Below the pieces are notes generated by a model that was not told where the DNA came from, ran no database searches, and worked only from the letters and a program-made list of their open reading frames with translations. Shown here piece after piece: positions 35,401 through 43,681 of a stretch of 64,000 nt of DNA. The stretch is from BPJU01 sp964425225 (GTDB lineage Bacteria > Planctomycetota > Planctomycetia > Pirellulales > Pirellulaceae). Each line of letters begins with the position of its first letter. Position 1 is the stretch's first letter. The position numbers and the translations under genes were made by a program. Location of the stretch: positions 3,372-67,371 of the forward strand of contig CAYRMD010000020.1 in NCBI GenBank assembly GCA_964425225.1. Reading direction: 5' to 3'.

Positions 35401-35803
35401 CGGCAAAGAGTTGATTGTGCCCAATAAGGATTTGATCACCGGGCGACTCCTTAACTGGACCTTGTCGGATACGAAGAACCGAGTGGTCATTCGTGTTGGA
35501 ATCGCTTACGGATCGGATGTGGCTTTGGCGCAACGGCTCCTTTTGGAAATTGCGCGGAATCATCCGGCCGTATTGCCCGATCCACCACCCATGGCGACAT
35601 TTGAAGAGTTTGGTAGCAGTGCCTTGATACTTGTGCTCCGCGTCCATCTTGCACGGCTCGAGGAGCGGCTGCCCTGCATTCACGAACTTCACATGGCAAT
35701 TAACCAAGCGTTCCGCGAACACCGGATCGAAATCGCCTTCCCGCAGTTGGACATTCATGTCCGCGAGTGGCCAGCAGCACCGGTTGCCATACCGCAGGGG
35801 TGA
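32459..35803 (+). CDS. Large mechanosensitive channel of the MscK/MscM (MscS) type
   Basis: This is a 1114-aa protein. The signal peptide (MIWLVGLFFGWFPAEGQEP) is followed by a long, almost purely helical periplasmic region (about 30-500) full of Glu/Gln/Arg heptads (LEKSLAEAQAELKRLEERLKQLDEE). Several transmembrane helices follow from about residue 520. The C-terminal MscS pore and beta domain is very close to E. coli MscK: LGVGLGFGLQEIFANFVSGLIL is the pore-lining TM3 and VPNKDLITGRLLNW is the beta-domain motif. The channel opens under membrane tension to release solutes during osmotic downshock. The giant N-terminal sensor is characteristic of MscK/MscM rather than MscS, and its coiled coil may contact the cell envelope. 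Confidence 0.9.
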   Translation: MRERSSALRMIWLVGLFFGWFPAEGQEPVQRAPAVVSTGETLQSLEKKLAEWEAASPDEATKAKVREYYQLARQELEQQAQWLAQKAAFEQRVLVAPDELAKLQSPPAPEPRWWPPEDDATIGQLEKSLAEAQAELKRLEERLKQLDEEPQRRNARRLEISRELAEAKQQITQLEAQLAAEPTAGEPAVVVQARRALLQARLDARRAQLAAWEAEVAAYDAEKELLTPQRAMLRAQLNTVADEVDRLTRLVAERRSSEVERMRDQAVRQAEQIPPALKEEALKNVHLGDVARRLTNNLSRVEAEVAALRSELSRWQERIAKSKRRAEKGYSASSVAALRQDRLLTADQLRELATAIARRNNEIELVHEQLDLYQEQLDQVADPGGTAERLAQERRFDQSPDEEPALRAALLAILELRRELLLDLVRRHAQYFEQLIEANDISQDLQNELSDYLQFIDRRILWMRSTEAMGWSTVVQLQEILAAMQQFLLSARSARSNQLANLTHDLLRNIALYVAAAVSVLLLVRYRRTLRQRLTALGEQAARGNCVQYLPTCEALVLTGLLSLPWPLVACLLGWRLQEAGAKVAAGLLAAGLVYFPMEFLRQVCRPRGLAIAHFAWSEHSVARMRRVMSWSGPATALLVLIVVACHQVSDARWNDSVGRIAFVGLMGLTAWALHRLMSPRHGIFAEYLRYHSGGWAAQLSPLWHPATVLGPVALAGLAAWGYYYTAGQLAMRLAQTAILLEGLTVASGMLERLLLLSRRRLAIQQARQRQLRLQEGGEPEVSTPENGMDLAVINQQSRRLVHSILVLVGAVTTWFIWNDVLPALAVLQQVRLYRIGSVEAGAEQWVTLGGVLLASVVAVMTAIAARNIPGLIEIFLLQRLPLDSATRYVLATLSRYALVLAGIIAVCSTLGIAWRQAQWLVAALGVGLGFGLQEIFANFVSGLILLLERPIRIGDIITLGDVTGTVTRIRIRATTVRDWDGKELIVPNKDLITGRLLNWTLSDTKNRVVIRVGIAYGSDVALAQRLLLEIARNHPAVLPDPPPMATFEEFGSSALILVLRVHLARLEERLPCIHELHMAINQAFREHRIEIAFPQLDIHVREWPAAPVAIPQG

Positions 35804-36191
35804 GTCGGTGGGTGCATGTTGATGGTAGGTGAGGTTCTTCCGTAGTTTGGCTCGCCTAGCGAAGGTCCGCCATTCTGCCGTGAGCCCGATCGGACCACAC
35901 ATGTGGTTGATACATGATTCCTGTTAACGGCGTTCTATGTAGCGAGTGGAGTGAGGTAACGCCAAGGAGCTAAGGCGCAAAGGCGCAACGAAGATACCAT
36001 CCAGCATTAACCGCCCAACTGCGTGTTTGCGTTGACATCTTTTCCCGTGGCAATGGCAAAACTTGAAATTAGATTTCTCGCTACGGCGTTGGCGATTGGA
36101 GCTACTGTATCAAGCCAGCTTACAAGCTGGCTCGAAGGGGAAATCTACTTGACATGAGCACCGTGTGCCGATCTAAACAATGGGAGCTAAA
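35804..36191. other. 388-bp intergenic region with repeats and a palindrome
   Basis: It contains a GTTGATGGTAGGTGAGG repeat copy (35819-35835), a type B repeat (35958-35993) and the palindrome AGCCAGCTTAC/AAGCTGGCT (36113-36132), about 60 bp before the App1-type gene. No T-run follows the palindrome. No gene is seen. Confidence 0.5.
35958..35993 (+). repeat. Type B intergenic repeat
   Basis: AACGCCAAGGAGCTAAGGCG followed by CAAAGGCGCAACGAAG is one of the best-preserved type B copies. Confidence 0.7.
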
Positions 36192-37280
36192 ATGGATAGC
36201 CGTTCGGTGTGGCGAAACGCTGCAGGTGTACATCACGGCAACATGCACATGAAAAAGCGCCTAATCGCTGTTCCTTCACCACGTGAAAATGTCGTATTGT
36301 TTTCGACCTATGGCTACTATCACCCCGGGCATCGATTGTGGCGCGTTCCTTTGAGCGGCGCGGTCTTCGAGCCGCATATGGTGACCTTGCGCCGGCGGCT
36401 GTTGTTGCGGCTACTTCGTCAAATGATGCGCGTGCCGCCCGAGGCTTTGGAGTCCGAGTTATTTCGCGAGCGGATCGGCGTGTTCTTGGCACAGCGCCGA
36501 CCCGTACGCTTACACATAACGTCCGGCGAACTTGTGTTTCGCTTGTCCCGCACCCGTCGGGACGGACTGTTTTCCACTACCCTCCGTGTGACAGATGCCC
36601 AATTGGAAAAAGCCTCGCGACACGGATCGTGGCTCAACCTCCAAGTAGTCACGTCTCCAGAAGATCCGCGTGCGTTTCACGGTCGTGCCCACCTTTTGGA
36701 ACCGACAGGCATCAGCGTTATTTCCGATGTCGACGATACCACGAAGGATACTCAAGTCTGGTGCCGACGATCACTCCTGGTTAATACGTTTTTGCGTGAG
36801 TACCAATCGGTGGATGGGATGGCTTCTCTTTATAGCCGATGGGCCGAACACGGTGCCGCGTTTCATTATGTAACGGCTAGTCCGTGGCAACTGTATGAAT
36901 CGCTGTGGCAGCTTCATCAAAACGCGGGATTCCCTGAGGGAACTTTCCATTTGCGCACGACGCGGCTACCCCATCAGATGCTGCGACGTTTGTTTTTATG
37001 GCCAGCCTTCTCGAAGTACTTGGTCCTGTCCCGCGTGATGCGCTGTTTCCCTCAGCGGAAATTTGTGTTGGTGGGTGATTCAGGCGAGCGCGATCCGGAA
37101 ATCTACGGTACCGTGGCTCGTCGATTCCCGAATCAGATCCTGGCCATTTATATTCGGATGGTTCCGGGGCGCAAGTGGTCTGACCGTCGTGCGCGCCGAG
37201 CTTTTCGGCAGGTTCCCTCCGATATGTGGCGCTGTTTCGACTCACCGCGCGATTTGCCTGATAAACTGATCGACTCCTGA
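36192..37280 (+). CDS. App1-type phosphatidate phosphatase family protein (DUF2183)
   Basis: This is a 362-aa protein. The ATG at 36192 was preferred over the ATG at 36180 because GGAG lies 5 bases upstream of it. The haloacid-dehalogenase-like catalytic site is VISDVDDTTKDT near residue 180, with the two aspartates of DxDxT. FHYVTASPWQLYESL supplies the second motif (Thr/Ser), and KFVLVGDSGERDPEIYG the C-terminal acidic loop; between them runs FHLRTTRLPHQM. This set defines the App1 catalytic domain, named after yeast phosphatidate phosphatase. Bacterial members are poorly studied, so the lipid substrate is inferred. The N-terminal 150 residues form a strand-rich region without a recognised family. 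No signal peptide is visible. Confidence 0.82.
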   Translation: MDSRSVWRNAAGVHHGNMHMKKRLIAVPSPRENVVLFSTYGYYHPGHRLWRVPLSGAVFEPHMVTLRRRLLLRLLRQMMRVPPEALESELFRERIGVFLAQRRPVRLHITSGELVFRLSRTRRDGLFSTTLRVTDAQLEKASRHGSWLNLQVVTSPEDPRAFHGRAHLLEPTGISVISDVDDTTKDTQVWCRRSLLVNTFLREYQSVDGMASLYSRWAEHGAAFHYVTASPWQLYESLWQLHQNAGFPEGTFHLRTTRLPHQMLRRLFLWPAFSKYLVLSRVMRCFPQRKFVLVGDSGERDPEIYGTVARRFPNQILAIYIRMVPGRKWSDRRARRAFRQVPSDMWRCFDSPRDLPDKLIDS

Positions 37281-37518
37281 TCGTTGTTCGTCTGCTGGCA
37301 TACTCACTGCTTGACTACCACATTGGATGCTTCTAGGCGTGGCTACCTCGGCACTTGGGAGGCACATCCGATTGGGTTCCATGACTAGCTCCCCGGTGTA
37401 CAAAGTGTCGACGCTTATTTCATCCGATGCTGGCCGCGGCTCAAACCGGTGCCCAATTTGGGGTGCTACACCACCTCACCGGGGGGAATCCAGCAAGAGT
37501 TCGCCTTCTTTGGCGATC

Positions 37519-38565
37519 TCAAGGCACGTCCAGTCCGGAAAGCGTCACAGGTCCACGTTCAACCATAGACTGTTCTGCAGCCAAACACATGGCTACTGCC
37601 CATGTGCCGTCTTGGCCGTCGGCCACGACCGGAGTCCTGCCACGGATCGCATCGATAAACCGGCGATACTGTTCCTGTAGTTCGAACACTTCACCGGCTG
37701 GCCGCTGCACAGGCAATGTGTGCACCTGGTGGCCGTCAAACCAACGCAATTGGAAAACCGGCTCCAGCGTGCGGTCGATGGCTCCACTCCAACTGGCCCA
37801 TATTGCCCCTTGGGTACCTGCAACTTTGACGGTTTGGTGGTGTTCGAAGGCGGCCAGCGTGTGCGCTATTACGGCGAACGCACCACTGGAAAAACGGAGT
37901 ATCGCTGCTACATTGTCGTGAAGCTGTGGATCGGCTTGGCGCGAGTTGCCCACTGTGTAAATCGACTGAGGATCGCCTTCGGATTCCAGATACCACCGTG
38001 CCAAATCGAAAAAATGCACCGGCTCTTCCAAAATCCAGCTACCTACTTTGGAGCGGTCGTAGCGCCAACCGTCGCATCCCAGTCGGTAGGGGCGTCGAGA
38101 AAGCTCCACCAATACGTATTGCGGTCTTCCAATACAATGATTGTCGATCAGTCGTTTGACTTCTCCCCACAAAGATGAGCAGCGCAGTTCGTGGCCTACT
38201 GCCAATAGACGCTGGTGTTTGTAAGCTGCCTGGACCAGCCGACGGCAGTCTTCCACAGTGGTGGCTAATGGTTTTTCGATCAAAAGGTGCAAACCGTGTT
38301 CTAATACTTCGATACCGACTTGCGCGTGTATGTAACTGGGTAATACGACGGCTACGGCGCCCAACGACTCGCGATCTAACATGTCCTGATAGGAGCTGTA
38401 AATCCGTGCCTCGGGAAACGCCGATTGTGCGGCTGCGGCGTTCTCCGCGCTGCGGCTGGTGATGGCCACCAAGCGAGCGTCCGGAGACTGCGCAAGGGCC
38501 TGTGCATGATAGCGCCCCCAAGCTCCATACCCGATTAGTCCAAATGCGACAGGTGAATCCAGCAT
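37519..38565 (-). CDS. Gfo/Idh/MocA-family NAD(P)-dependent oxidoreductase
   Basis: This 348-aa cytoplasmic enzyme begins at ATG 38565. The Rossmann fold opens with FGLIGYGAWGRYHAQAL (GxGxxG). The catalytic lysine motif EKPLATTVEDC lies at about residues 97-107, and the C-terminal alpha/beta domain has GSWILEEPVHFFDLARWYL with the conserved His. Such proteins oxidise or epimerise sugars, cyclitols or amino sugars. No Tat signal is present, unlike many planctomycete relatives. It diverges from the TauD-like gene with a 145-bp gap, so the two could share a control region. The substrate cannot be read. Confidence 0.88.
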   Translation of the reverse strand: MLDSPVAFGLIGYGAWGRYHAQALAQSPDARLVAITSRSAENAAAAQSAFPEARIYSSYQDMLDRESLGAVAVVLPSYIHAQVGIEVLEHGLHLLIEKPLATTVEDCRRLVQAAYKHQRLLAVGHELRCSSLWGEVKRLIDNHCIGRPQYVLVELSRRPYRLGCDGWRYDRSKVGSWILEEPVHFFDLARWYLESEGDPQSIYTVGNSRQADPQLHDNVAAILRFSSGAFAVIAHTLAAFEHHQTVKVAGTQGAIWASWSGAIDRTLEPVFQLRWFDGHQVHTLPVQRPAGEVFELQEQYRRFIDAIRGRTPVVADGQDGTWAVAMCLAAEQSMVERGPVTLSGLDVP

Positions 38566-38710
38566 TGCTTAGTTCCTGCATCAGAATATGAATTGACTAC
38601 ACTCCGTTCTTAACGTCCCTCATAATACGTTCATGCCTTGCGTCGCCACAGCCCCGCTTCACAGAACAACCAACCCGCCGCTCTGTACGCCGCAATGGGA
38701 GGTGAACCGA

Positions 38711-39724
38711 ATGCACCCGACAGCACCTTTTATCGAGCGCCGTCCGCTTACCGATGGATTTTCTCCCGGGGAGCCGTATCATCCAATTGTTTACCGGTGT
38801 CTGGAGGTAGGAGTCTGCCTTCCGACCTTTTGCGAATGGATCCACGAAGCACGACAAGGGCTCCTCGAAGAATCGGTTCAATATGGAGCGGTCCTATTGC
38901 GCGGCTTTCCGGTACGGGATGCCCATGACTTTGATCGAGTAGTTGTTGCATTCGGTCTGGAGAATTTTCCGTATTACGAGTCGCTCTCAAATGCGGTTCG
39001 GATTAATTACACGCCGCGCGTGTTTTCGGCAAACGAAGCACCGCCGGACGTTCGTATCTATCTGCATCATGAAATGGCCCAGACCCCGATCTATCCAGAA
39101 AAATTGTTCTTCTTTTGCCAACAGCCAGCGCTCCACGGCGGTCAAACACCGGTGTGCCGGTCTGATTGGCTCTGGCAAAAAATTGAGCAATCGTTCCCGG
39201 ACTTTGCCAATCGCTGCCAGCAGCTTGGACTGCGCTACACCCACGTCATGCCACCTGCGGACGATCCGAAGTCTGGTATGGGCCGAAGTTGGCAGAGTAC
39301 ACTGCGAGCGGTGCATCGCCAAGAAGCAGAGGACCGACTGCGGCAGCTAGGCTATGAGTGGCAGTGGCTCGAGAACGGATACTTGCGCGTGACCACACCA
39401 CGATTGCCAGCCGTCGTGACCATCAGTCCCGGCCGATCGTCATTTTTCAACCAGCTACTTGCGGCCTATCAGGGTTGGAAAGACTTTCGCAATGATCCAC
39501 GTCGAGCGGTATGCTTTGCAGATGGTTCGTTGATTGACGAGGCCGTTGTGGGCCAAATTGCGCAATGGGCCGATGACGCAGCATACGACCACGTATGGCA
39601 GGCTGGCGATGTATTGCTGGTGGACAATCGCGTGGTTATGCACGGTCGGCGTACTTTCCAAGGTACTCGCAAAGTTCTCGCTTCCTTGGCCGAACCGCGC
39701 TCGTACCGCTGGGACCGCTCATAG
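38711..39724 (+). CDS. TauD/TfdA-family Fe(II)/2-oxoglutarate dioxygenase (SyrP-like)
   Basis: This is a 337-aa enzyme. The ATG at 38711 is set by a strong GGGAGGTGA 6 bases upstream; an upstream GTG-type extension is not supported. YLHHEMAQTPIYPEK near residue 118 carries the iron ligands (His-x-Glu in place of His-x-Asp). VLLVDNRVVMHGRRTFQGTR near the C-terminus supplies the second His ligand and the Arg that binds 2-oxoglutarate. HHEMAQ and the size are typical of the SyrP/clavaminate-synthase-like branch, which hydroxylates amino-acid-like substrates, but the substrate is not known. An MFS transporter follows after 20 bp, probably on the same transcript, which suggests import or export of the dioxygenase substrate or product. 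Confidence 0.88.
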   Translation: MHPTAPFIERRPLTDGFSPGEPYHPIVYRCLEVGVCLPTFCEWIHEARQGLLEESVQYGAVLLRGFPVRDAHDFDRVVVAFGLENFPYYESLSNAVRINYTPRVFSANEAPPDVRIYLHHEMAQTPIYPEKLFFFCQQPALHGGQTPVCRSDWLWQKIEQSFPDFANRCQQLGLRYTHVMPPADDPKSGMGRSWQSTLRAVHRQEAEDRLRQLGYEWQWLENGYLRVTTPRLPAVVTISPGRSSFFNQLLAAYQGWKDFRNDPRRAVCFADGSLIDEAVVGQIAQWADDAAYDHVWQAGDVLLVDNRVVMHGRRTFQGTRKVLASLAEPRSYRWDRS

Positions 39725-39744
39725 GTGCAAAGGCCAACGATTCG

Positions 39745-41064
39745 ATGACTGAACGACCAGCCTCCTTGCCGCCATACCCTACCTCCGAAGCGCCCTCCGG
39801 CCGGTGGTACCACGGGATTACTGCTTATCAGTGGACAGTGGTACTTTTAGCATCGGCTGGCTGGGTGTTCGATGCGTTTGAAGGCCAGCTCTTCAATATC
39901 GAACGAGATCAGATGCTGGCTGATATCCTCGGTGTCGACCACCAGCATCCTGAGGTACGCAAGTGGGGTGAATACTTTCTTGGTATTTTCCTTGTGGGTG
40001 GTACGCTGGGTGGTATCGGATTCGGCTGGTTGGGTGACCGTATCGGACGAAACCCCACCATGGCCTTGACGATTCTTTTCTATTCCGTGTTTTCGGGCCT
40101 CACATATTTTGCCACCCAGTTGTGGCATATTGGGGTACTTCGCTTTTTGGTGGCGATGGGTGTGGGAGGAGAGTGGGCGGTCGGTGCCACGCTAGTGGCA
40201 GAAGTAGTTCCGGCACGCGCACGTGCCCATCTGGGAGGTTTTTTTCACTCGACCAGCGTTCTGGGCGCATGGCTGGCGGCATGGGTTGGCTTGCTGGCGC
40301 CGGACTGGAGAACCGCGTTTCTCGTTGGCGTAGCACCAGCAGCACTGGTCGTGGCGGTGCGCTTGTGCCTCGGCGAATCCCCCATGTGGTTAGCTGCTCG
40401 GTCCAAAGCGTCAACGCGCAAGGCGGCCGGTAGTTTTCGAGAACTACTGGTGGATCATCCGCGATGGAGACGCCATGCGCTATTGGGAGCCTGTTTTGCC
40501 GCTGTGGGGCTGGGTACATTTTGGACGGTGACCGTGGCAGGACAAGATCTAACGAAAACGTTTCTGTTACATCATGGCGTGTCCGTTTCTGAAGCGACCG
40601 ACCGCGCCAAGTTCGCCTACGGCAATGTTCAAGTGCTGGGAGCGGCTGTGGGTATGCTTGCCTTTGGCCCCATAGCCAGCCGCTTGGGCCGACGTCCAAC
40701 GTTTGCCATCTACCATCTGGCGTCACTAGTCATCGTGCCGGTCACTTGTTTTTTGCCGACTACCTTTCCGGTGTTATTGGTCCTACTGCCTTTGTACGGC
40801 GGGTTCACGCTGGGAATCCACGCTGGGTATGCGATCTATTTTCCCGAGCTTTTTCCGCATCATTTGCGTGCCACCGGAAGCGGCTTTTGCTTTAACGGTG
40901 GACGGCTCTTGGCCTCGATAGCACTCGTGTTCTCCGGATGGCTAAAATCTCAACCCCACGTCAGTCTACCAATGGCCGTAAGCGGGATGGGTTTGCTGTT
41001 TTTAGTTGGACTCGTTCTGCTACTCTTTCTTCCCGAAACTCACAAGCAGCCGTTACCTGAATAG
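39745..41064 (+). CDS. MFS transporter, sugar/aromatic-acid-porter-like
   Basis: This 439-aa protein has about 12 hydrophobic helices. The ATG at 39745 lies 20 bases after the dioxygenase stop. Helix 1 has GWVFDAFEGQLFNIERDQM with acidic residues. Loop 2-3 holds GFGWLGDRIGRNPTM, and helix 4 FLVAMGVGGEWAVGATLVAEVVP, strongly like the AAHS and sugar porter families. The C-terminal tail is LPETHKQPLPE. It is a paralogue of the transporter at 10558-11928 (same helix 1, GVGGE and tail), although the two stand in different gene contexts. Partnership with the dioxygenase suggests a small organic acid or amino-acid-like cargo. Confidence 0.88.
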   Translation: MTERPASLPPYPTSEAPSGRWYHGITAYQWTVVLLASAGWVFDAFEGQLFNIERDQMLADILGVDHQHPEVRKWGEYFLGIFLVGGTLGGIGFGWLGDRIGRNPTMALTILFYSVFSGLTYFATQLWHIGVLRFLVAMGVGGEWAVGATLVAEVVPARARAHLGGFFHSTSVLGAWLAAWVGLLAPDWRTAFLVGVAPAALVVAVRLCLGESPMWLAARSKASTRKAAGSFRELLVDHPRWRRHALLGACFAAVGLGTFWTVTVAGQDLTKTFLLHHGVSVSEATDRAKFAYGNVQVLGAAVGMLAFGPIASRLGRRPTFAIYHLASLVIVPVTCFLPTTFPVLLVLLPLYGGFTLGIHAGYAIYFPELFPHHLRATGSGFCFNGGRLLASIALVFSGWLKSQPHVSLPMAVSGMGLLFLVGLVLLLFLPETHKQPLPE

Positions 41065-41275
41065 CCAGACTTGTGAGTGCCAGTTGGTTGTACGTTGCAT
41101 CATCGAACAGAGACGCAACCAAGATCGTGAGTTTTTATGAACGCCTACAGCAGTAGTCAACCTCTGCCGGTTGTCGACAGCGCTGTGAACTTGGTGCACC
41201 TCGATAGCGCACGACGTGTAGGGGCGGGTTCGCAACTCGCTCCGATCAAAGAGCGTAGTTTCATTCGAACGGTGC

Positions 41276-41330
41276 TGCTCCCTAACGGTCGCGGCTGGTA
41301 AGATTTACCGCAGCGGCGCAAAGGCGCAGT
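41276..41330 (+). repeat. Composite repeat A + B
   Basis: GCTCCCTAACGGTCGCGGCT (type A), a short GGTAAGATTT linker and ACCGCAGCGGCGCAAAGGCG (type B) follow one another, the same order as at 12057-12137. Confidence 0.75.
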
Positions 41331-41400
41331 GGAGCTATTGGAACAAGAAAAAGGTACCAATTGCATCCTTGCGCCTTTGTGTTTGTTGCTCCATCGGGTA

Positions 41401-41469
41401 ACGCTCCCTGACGGTCGTGGCTCTGTAACTTGTCTTCGTTGCCCCTTTGCGCCTTAGCGCCTTTGCGTT
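41401..41469 (+). repeat. Composite repeat A + inverted B
   Basis: Type A (ACGCTCCCTGACGGTCGTGG, then CTCTGTAA) is followed by an inverted type B that on the minus strand reads AACGCAAAGGCGCTAAGGCG, then CAAAGGGGC. It is the best consensus copy of B in the window. Confidence 0.75.
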
Positions 41470-41506
41470 ACATTCCCCCCAGCCGCTCGTTTCAGATTGC
41501 GGCTCG

Positions 41507-43402
41507 CTAAGGCACGATAATAGGAGGCTGGGTATTTTTCGGAGCCGGTCGAAGATCTCGGACAATGACACGGTTTGGCTCGTTGACGCCTGCCTTGATC
41601 GTATAGTGCCCATCGGCGTAGACACGCGGCTCGAACCGTTTTCCCTGGATGCGTACCGAGTACAGCACCTCATTATCTTCTTGACGCACGACTTCCACGA
41701 CCGGATCTTGCCACGATGAAAACTCGAGGGCTGGCAGATAGCCGAAAACGCGCCGACCGTCGTTTTCTTCGACTCGGACGGTGATTGGCCAGCCCGGGAA
41801 TTGAGCGCGATCGCCGTCTTCCACATTACTGAACCGCGGCCAACATTCAAAGCTAATCTGCCGCTTGCGCTTGTCGAACCGCACCACACCATATCCGTCC
41901 GCTCGCTGGCGCTCATCGCGCATATCGACAGGATTCGCATAAGCCAGCATGGTGATTCGGTTGCCCAGCCCGTCAAAGTAGTCGCCTGTCCATGGTAAAG
42001 GGCTCCCTGGTATGGGATTGTCACCCGGTTTTTCGTCGATTGGGTGCCACCAACGACCATAGATAGTGTTTACCAGTGCGGGGCTCGTAAAGCCGTAGGG
42101 GCCGTCGCGAAACTCGTCGATGCCGTGTTTGACTACTACTGCCAGATGTTGATCGCCGCACAGGTGGACAGCCCACGCGCGGCGGATGAGCCGCAACGCT
42201 CGGTCGCGACCCGATTGTGGCCAACCGTTACAGTCCAAATCCGCCAGTAGGCGATTGTCCGGAGTGCCATGCAAGTGAACCGCGCCGCAAAAGGCTGTCT
42301 GCGACAGTACGGCTTTCAGTCGAGCTCCCGTCCAGTCTCGGGTCCAGCGTTCTAAAAATGCCTCCTGCCGCTGGCCCAACAGTTGCAAGTTGGGTAGGTC
42401 AACACTACGCGGGTCGAAGTTGGGATTGGTGATGTGATCCGGACGCGGTCCCATTTGCGGAATCTTACCCGTAGGACCCGTTTTGAACTTTCGGTCCTCC
42501 AAGATGGCAAAGTCGATCTCGCCCCATCGCAGACGGGTGAAGTAAACGGTGATACCGCGTTCGATGGGTTCGGCATCTACCGGATCAGGAAGGTGCCAGG
42601 TTTGTTGCCGCTGCACCATATTGACGTAGGCTGGCGGATAGAAATATCCGCCATCAGCGTTTCCTTGGAGAGTCGATCGCTTGCCATTCTCGCCCCACAA
42701 ATTAGGATGCCCCACGTCGTGGTCATCAGGAATGGTGATGGTGGGTCGATCCCGCATCACATCTCGAAATTGCAAACCAAATTCGATCCAACCAGCCGTG
42801 TGTTCCGTATGTCGATACGTTTGGTCGCCTGCGAAAAACAACAGATCGGGATCTTGTCGCAACAAATTCTTCACGATCTCCGGACGAAGCCCGGTGGTGC
42901 GGCTGGAATTGCAGGACATCACAGCCATGGTTATGACTGGCTTTTCCACCGGATCGCGGCGGATTAGTCCCCTAAACTCTGCCCGTTCTCCATGGCGGAC
43001 GCGATAGGGTACGTCATGGTTTGCGTCCCACGGCTCGATACGAAAATGCGCGCTCCAGCCCGGGTAGAGTACCGGTTGGCGGCTGACTTCACGCCATTGA
43101 CCGTCCAGCAAAAGTTCCAATCGAGCTCCCCGGGGCTCTCCGGGTTTCAAAGGATAAAGCTGGGCAGTAAGTTTCAAGATACCTCGGTCGATGGTGTACA
43201 GGGCAAATGCTACGACTTCTTCTCGTGGAACGTCCATGGGCGGCGGTGGGTTCTGTGCAAACTGTCGCGGCATCGGTGCCGTCCACCATTCGCCTACCGC
43301 AAGGCGATCCAATTGGGGATAGTCTTCCCCAAAAGGATAACGAGCCTCCTGAACCCAACCTGCTGGCGGTAGGATCATGAGCCAAACGCCGATACACGAC
43401 AT
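41507..43402 (-). CDS. PhoD-like metallophosphatase (alkaline phosphatase D family)
   Basis: This exported protein is about 631 aa. The ATG at 43402 gives a signal peptide (MSCIGVWLMILPPAGWVQEA); the frame is open further up to a TTG at 43525 and neither start has a perfect ribosome-binding site. After a strand-rich N-terminal domain, the PhoD-type metallophosphatase core shows MAVMSCNSSR, LLFFAGDQTYRH, TITIPDDHDVGHPNLWGENG and HLCGDQHLAVVVKHGID. These provide the expected Asp, His and Asn metal ligands. It probably cleaves phosphodiesters or phosphomonoesters in the periplasm. The phosphatase class is clear, the substrate not. A strand-rich C-terminal domain (about 500-630) may bind carbohydrate or lipid. 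It lies next to the Tricorn-type protease gene, in the same direction. Confidence 0.83.
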   Translation of the reverse strand: MSCIGVWLMILPPAGWVQEARYPFGEDYPQLDRLAVGEWWTAPMPRQFAQNPPPPMDVPREEVVAFALYTIDRGILKLTAQLYPLKPGEPRGARLELLLDGQWREVSRQPVLYPGWSAHFRIEPWDANHDVPYRVRHGERAEFRGLIRRDPVEKPVITMAVMSCNSSRTTGLRPEIVKNLLRQDPDLLFFAGDQTYRHTEHTAGWIEFGLQFRDVMRDRPTITIPDDHDVGHPNLWGENGKRSTLQGNADGGYFYPPAYVNMVQRQQTWHLPDPVDAEPIERGITVYFTRLRWGEIDFAILEDRKFKTGPTGKIPQMGPRPDHITNPNFDPRSVDLPNLQLLGQRQEAFLERWTRDWTGARLKAVLSQTAFCGAVHLHGTPDNRLLADLDCNGWPQSGRDRALRLIRRAWAVHLCGDQHLAVVVKHGIDEFRDGPYGFTSPALVNTIYGRWWHPIDEKPGDNPIPGSPLPWTGDYFDGLGNRITMLAYANPVDMRDERQRADGYGVVRFDKRKRQISFECWPRFSNVEDGDRAQFPGWPITVRVEENDGRRVFGYLPALEFSSWQDPVVEVVRQEDNEVLYSVRIQGKRFEPRVYADGHYTIKAGVNEPNRVIVRDLRPAPKNTQPPIIVP

Positions 43403-43681
43403 CCCTCGGACTAAGGCTCGGTCGCGCAAAGCTCGAAGACTTGTACTCCCGCAGCGGACTGTCCTATGTTTTTTACCCACCTCGTGGCCAGTCACCTCGC
43501 AAGTGATCACCGGACTCTCCTCCAAACACGGGAACGCATCCAGGGTATTACTGCGTACAAGTCGTTGCAGTATGACGAACTAACCAACACCCTTTATGCA
43601 TGTCGACCAGTCCGTCGAGCGTTGCCGACTGCACTCCGTACGACCAAGGTAGCTAAATGGAAGCGGCACGGGCAGCATTGA

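Larger units (their letters stand above)
41065..41506. other. 442-bp region between convergent genes, densest repeat cluster in the window
   Basis: This gap lies between two convergent genes and is largely repeat: A at 41276-41297, B at 41303-41330, inverted B fragment 41369-41384, A at 41401-41427, inverted B 41438-41469 and an A-like half palindrome 41481-41507. No gene is seen. Confidence 0.65.
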
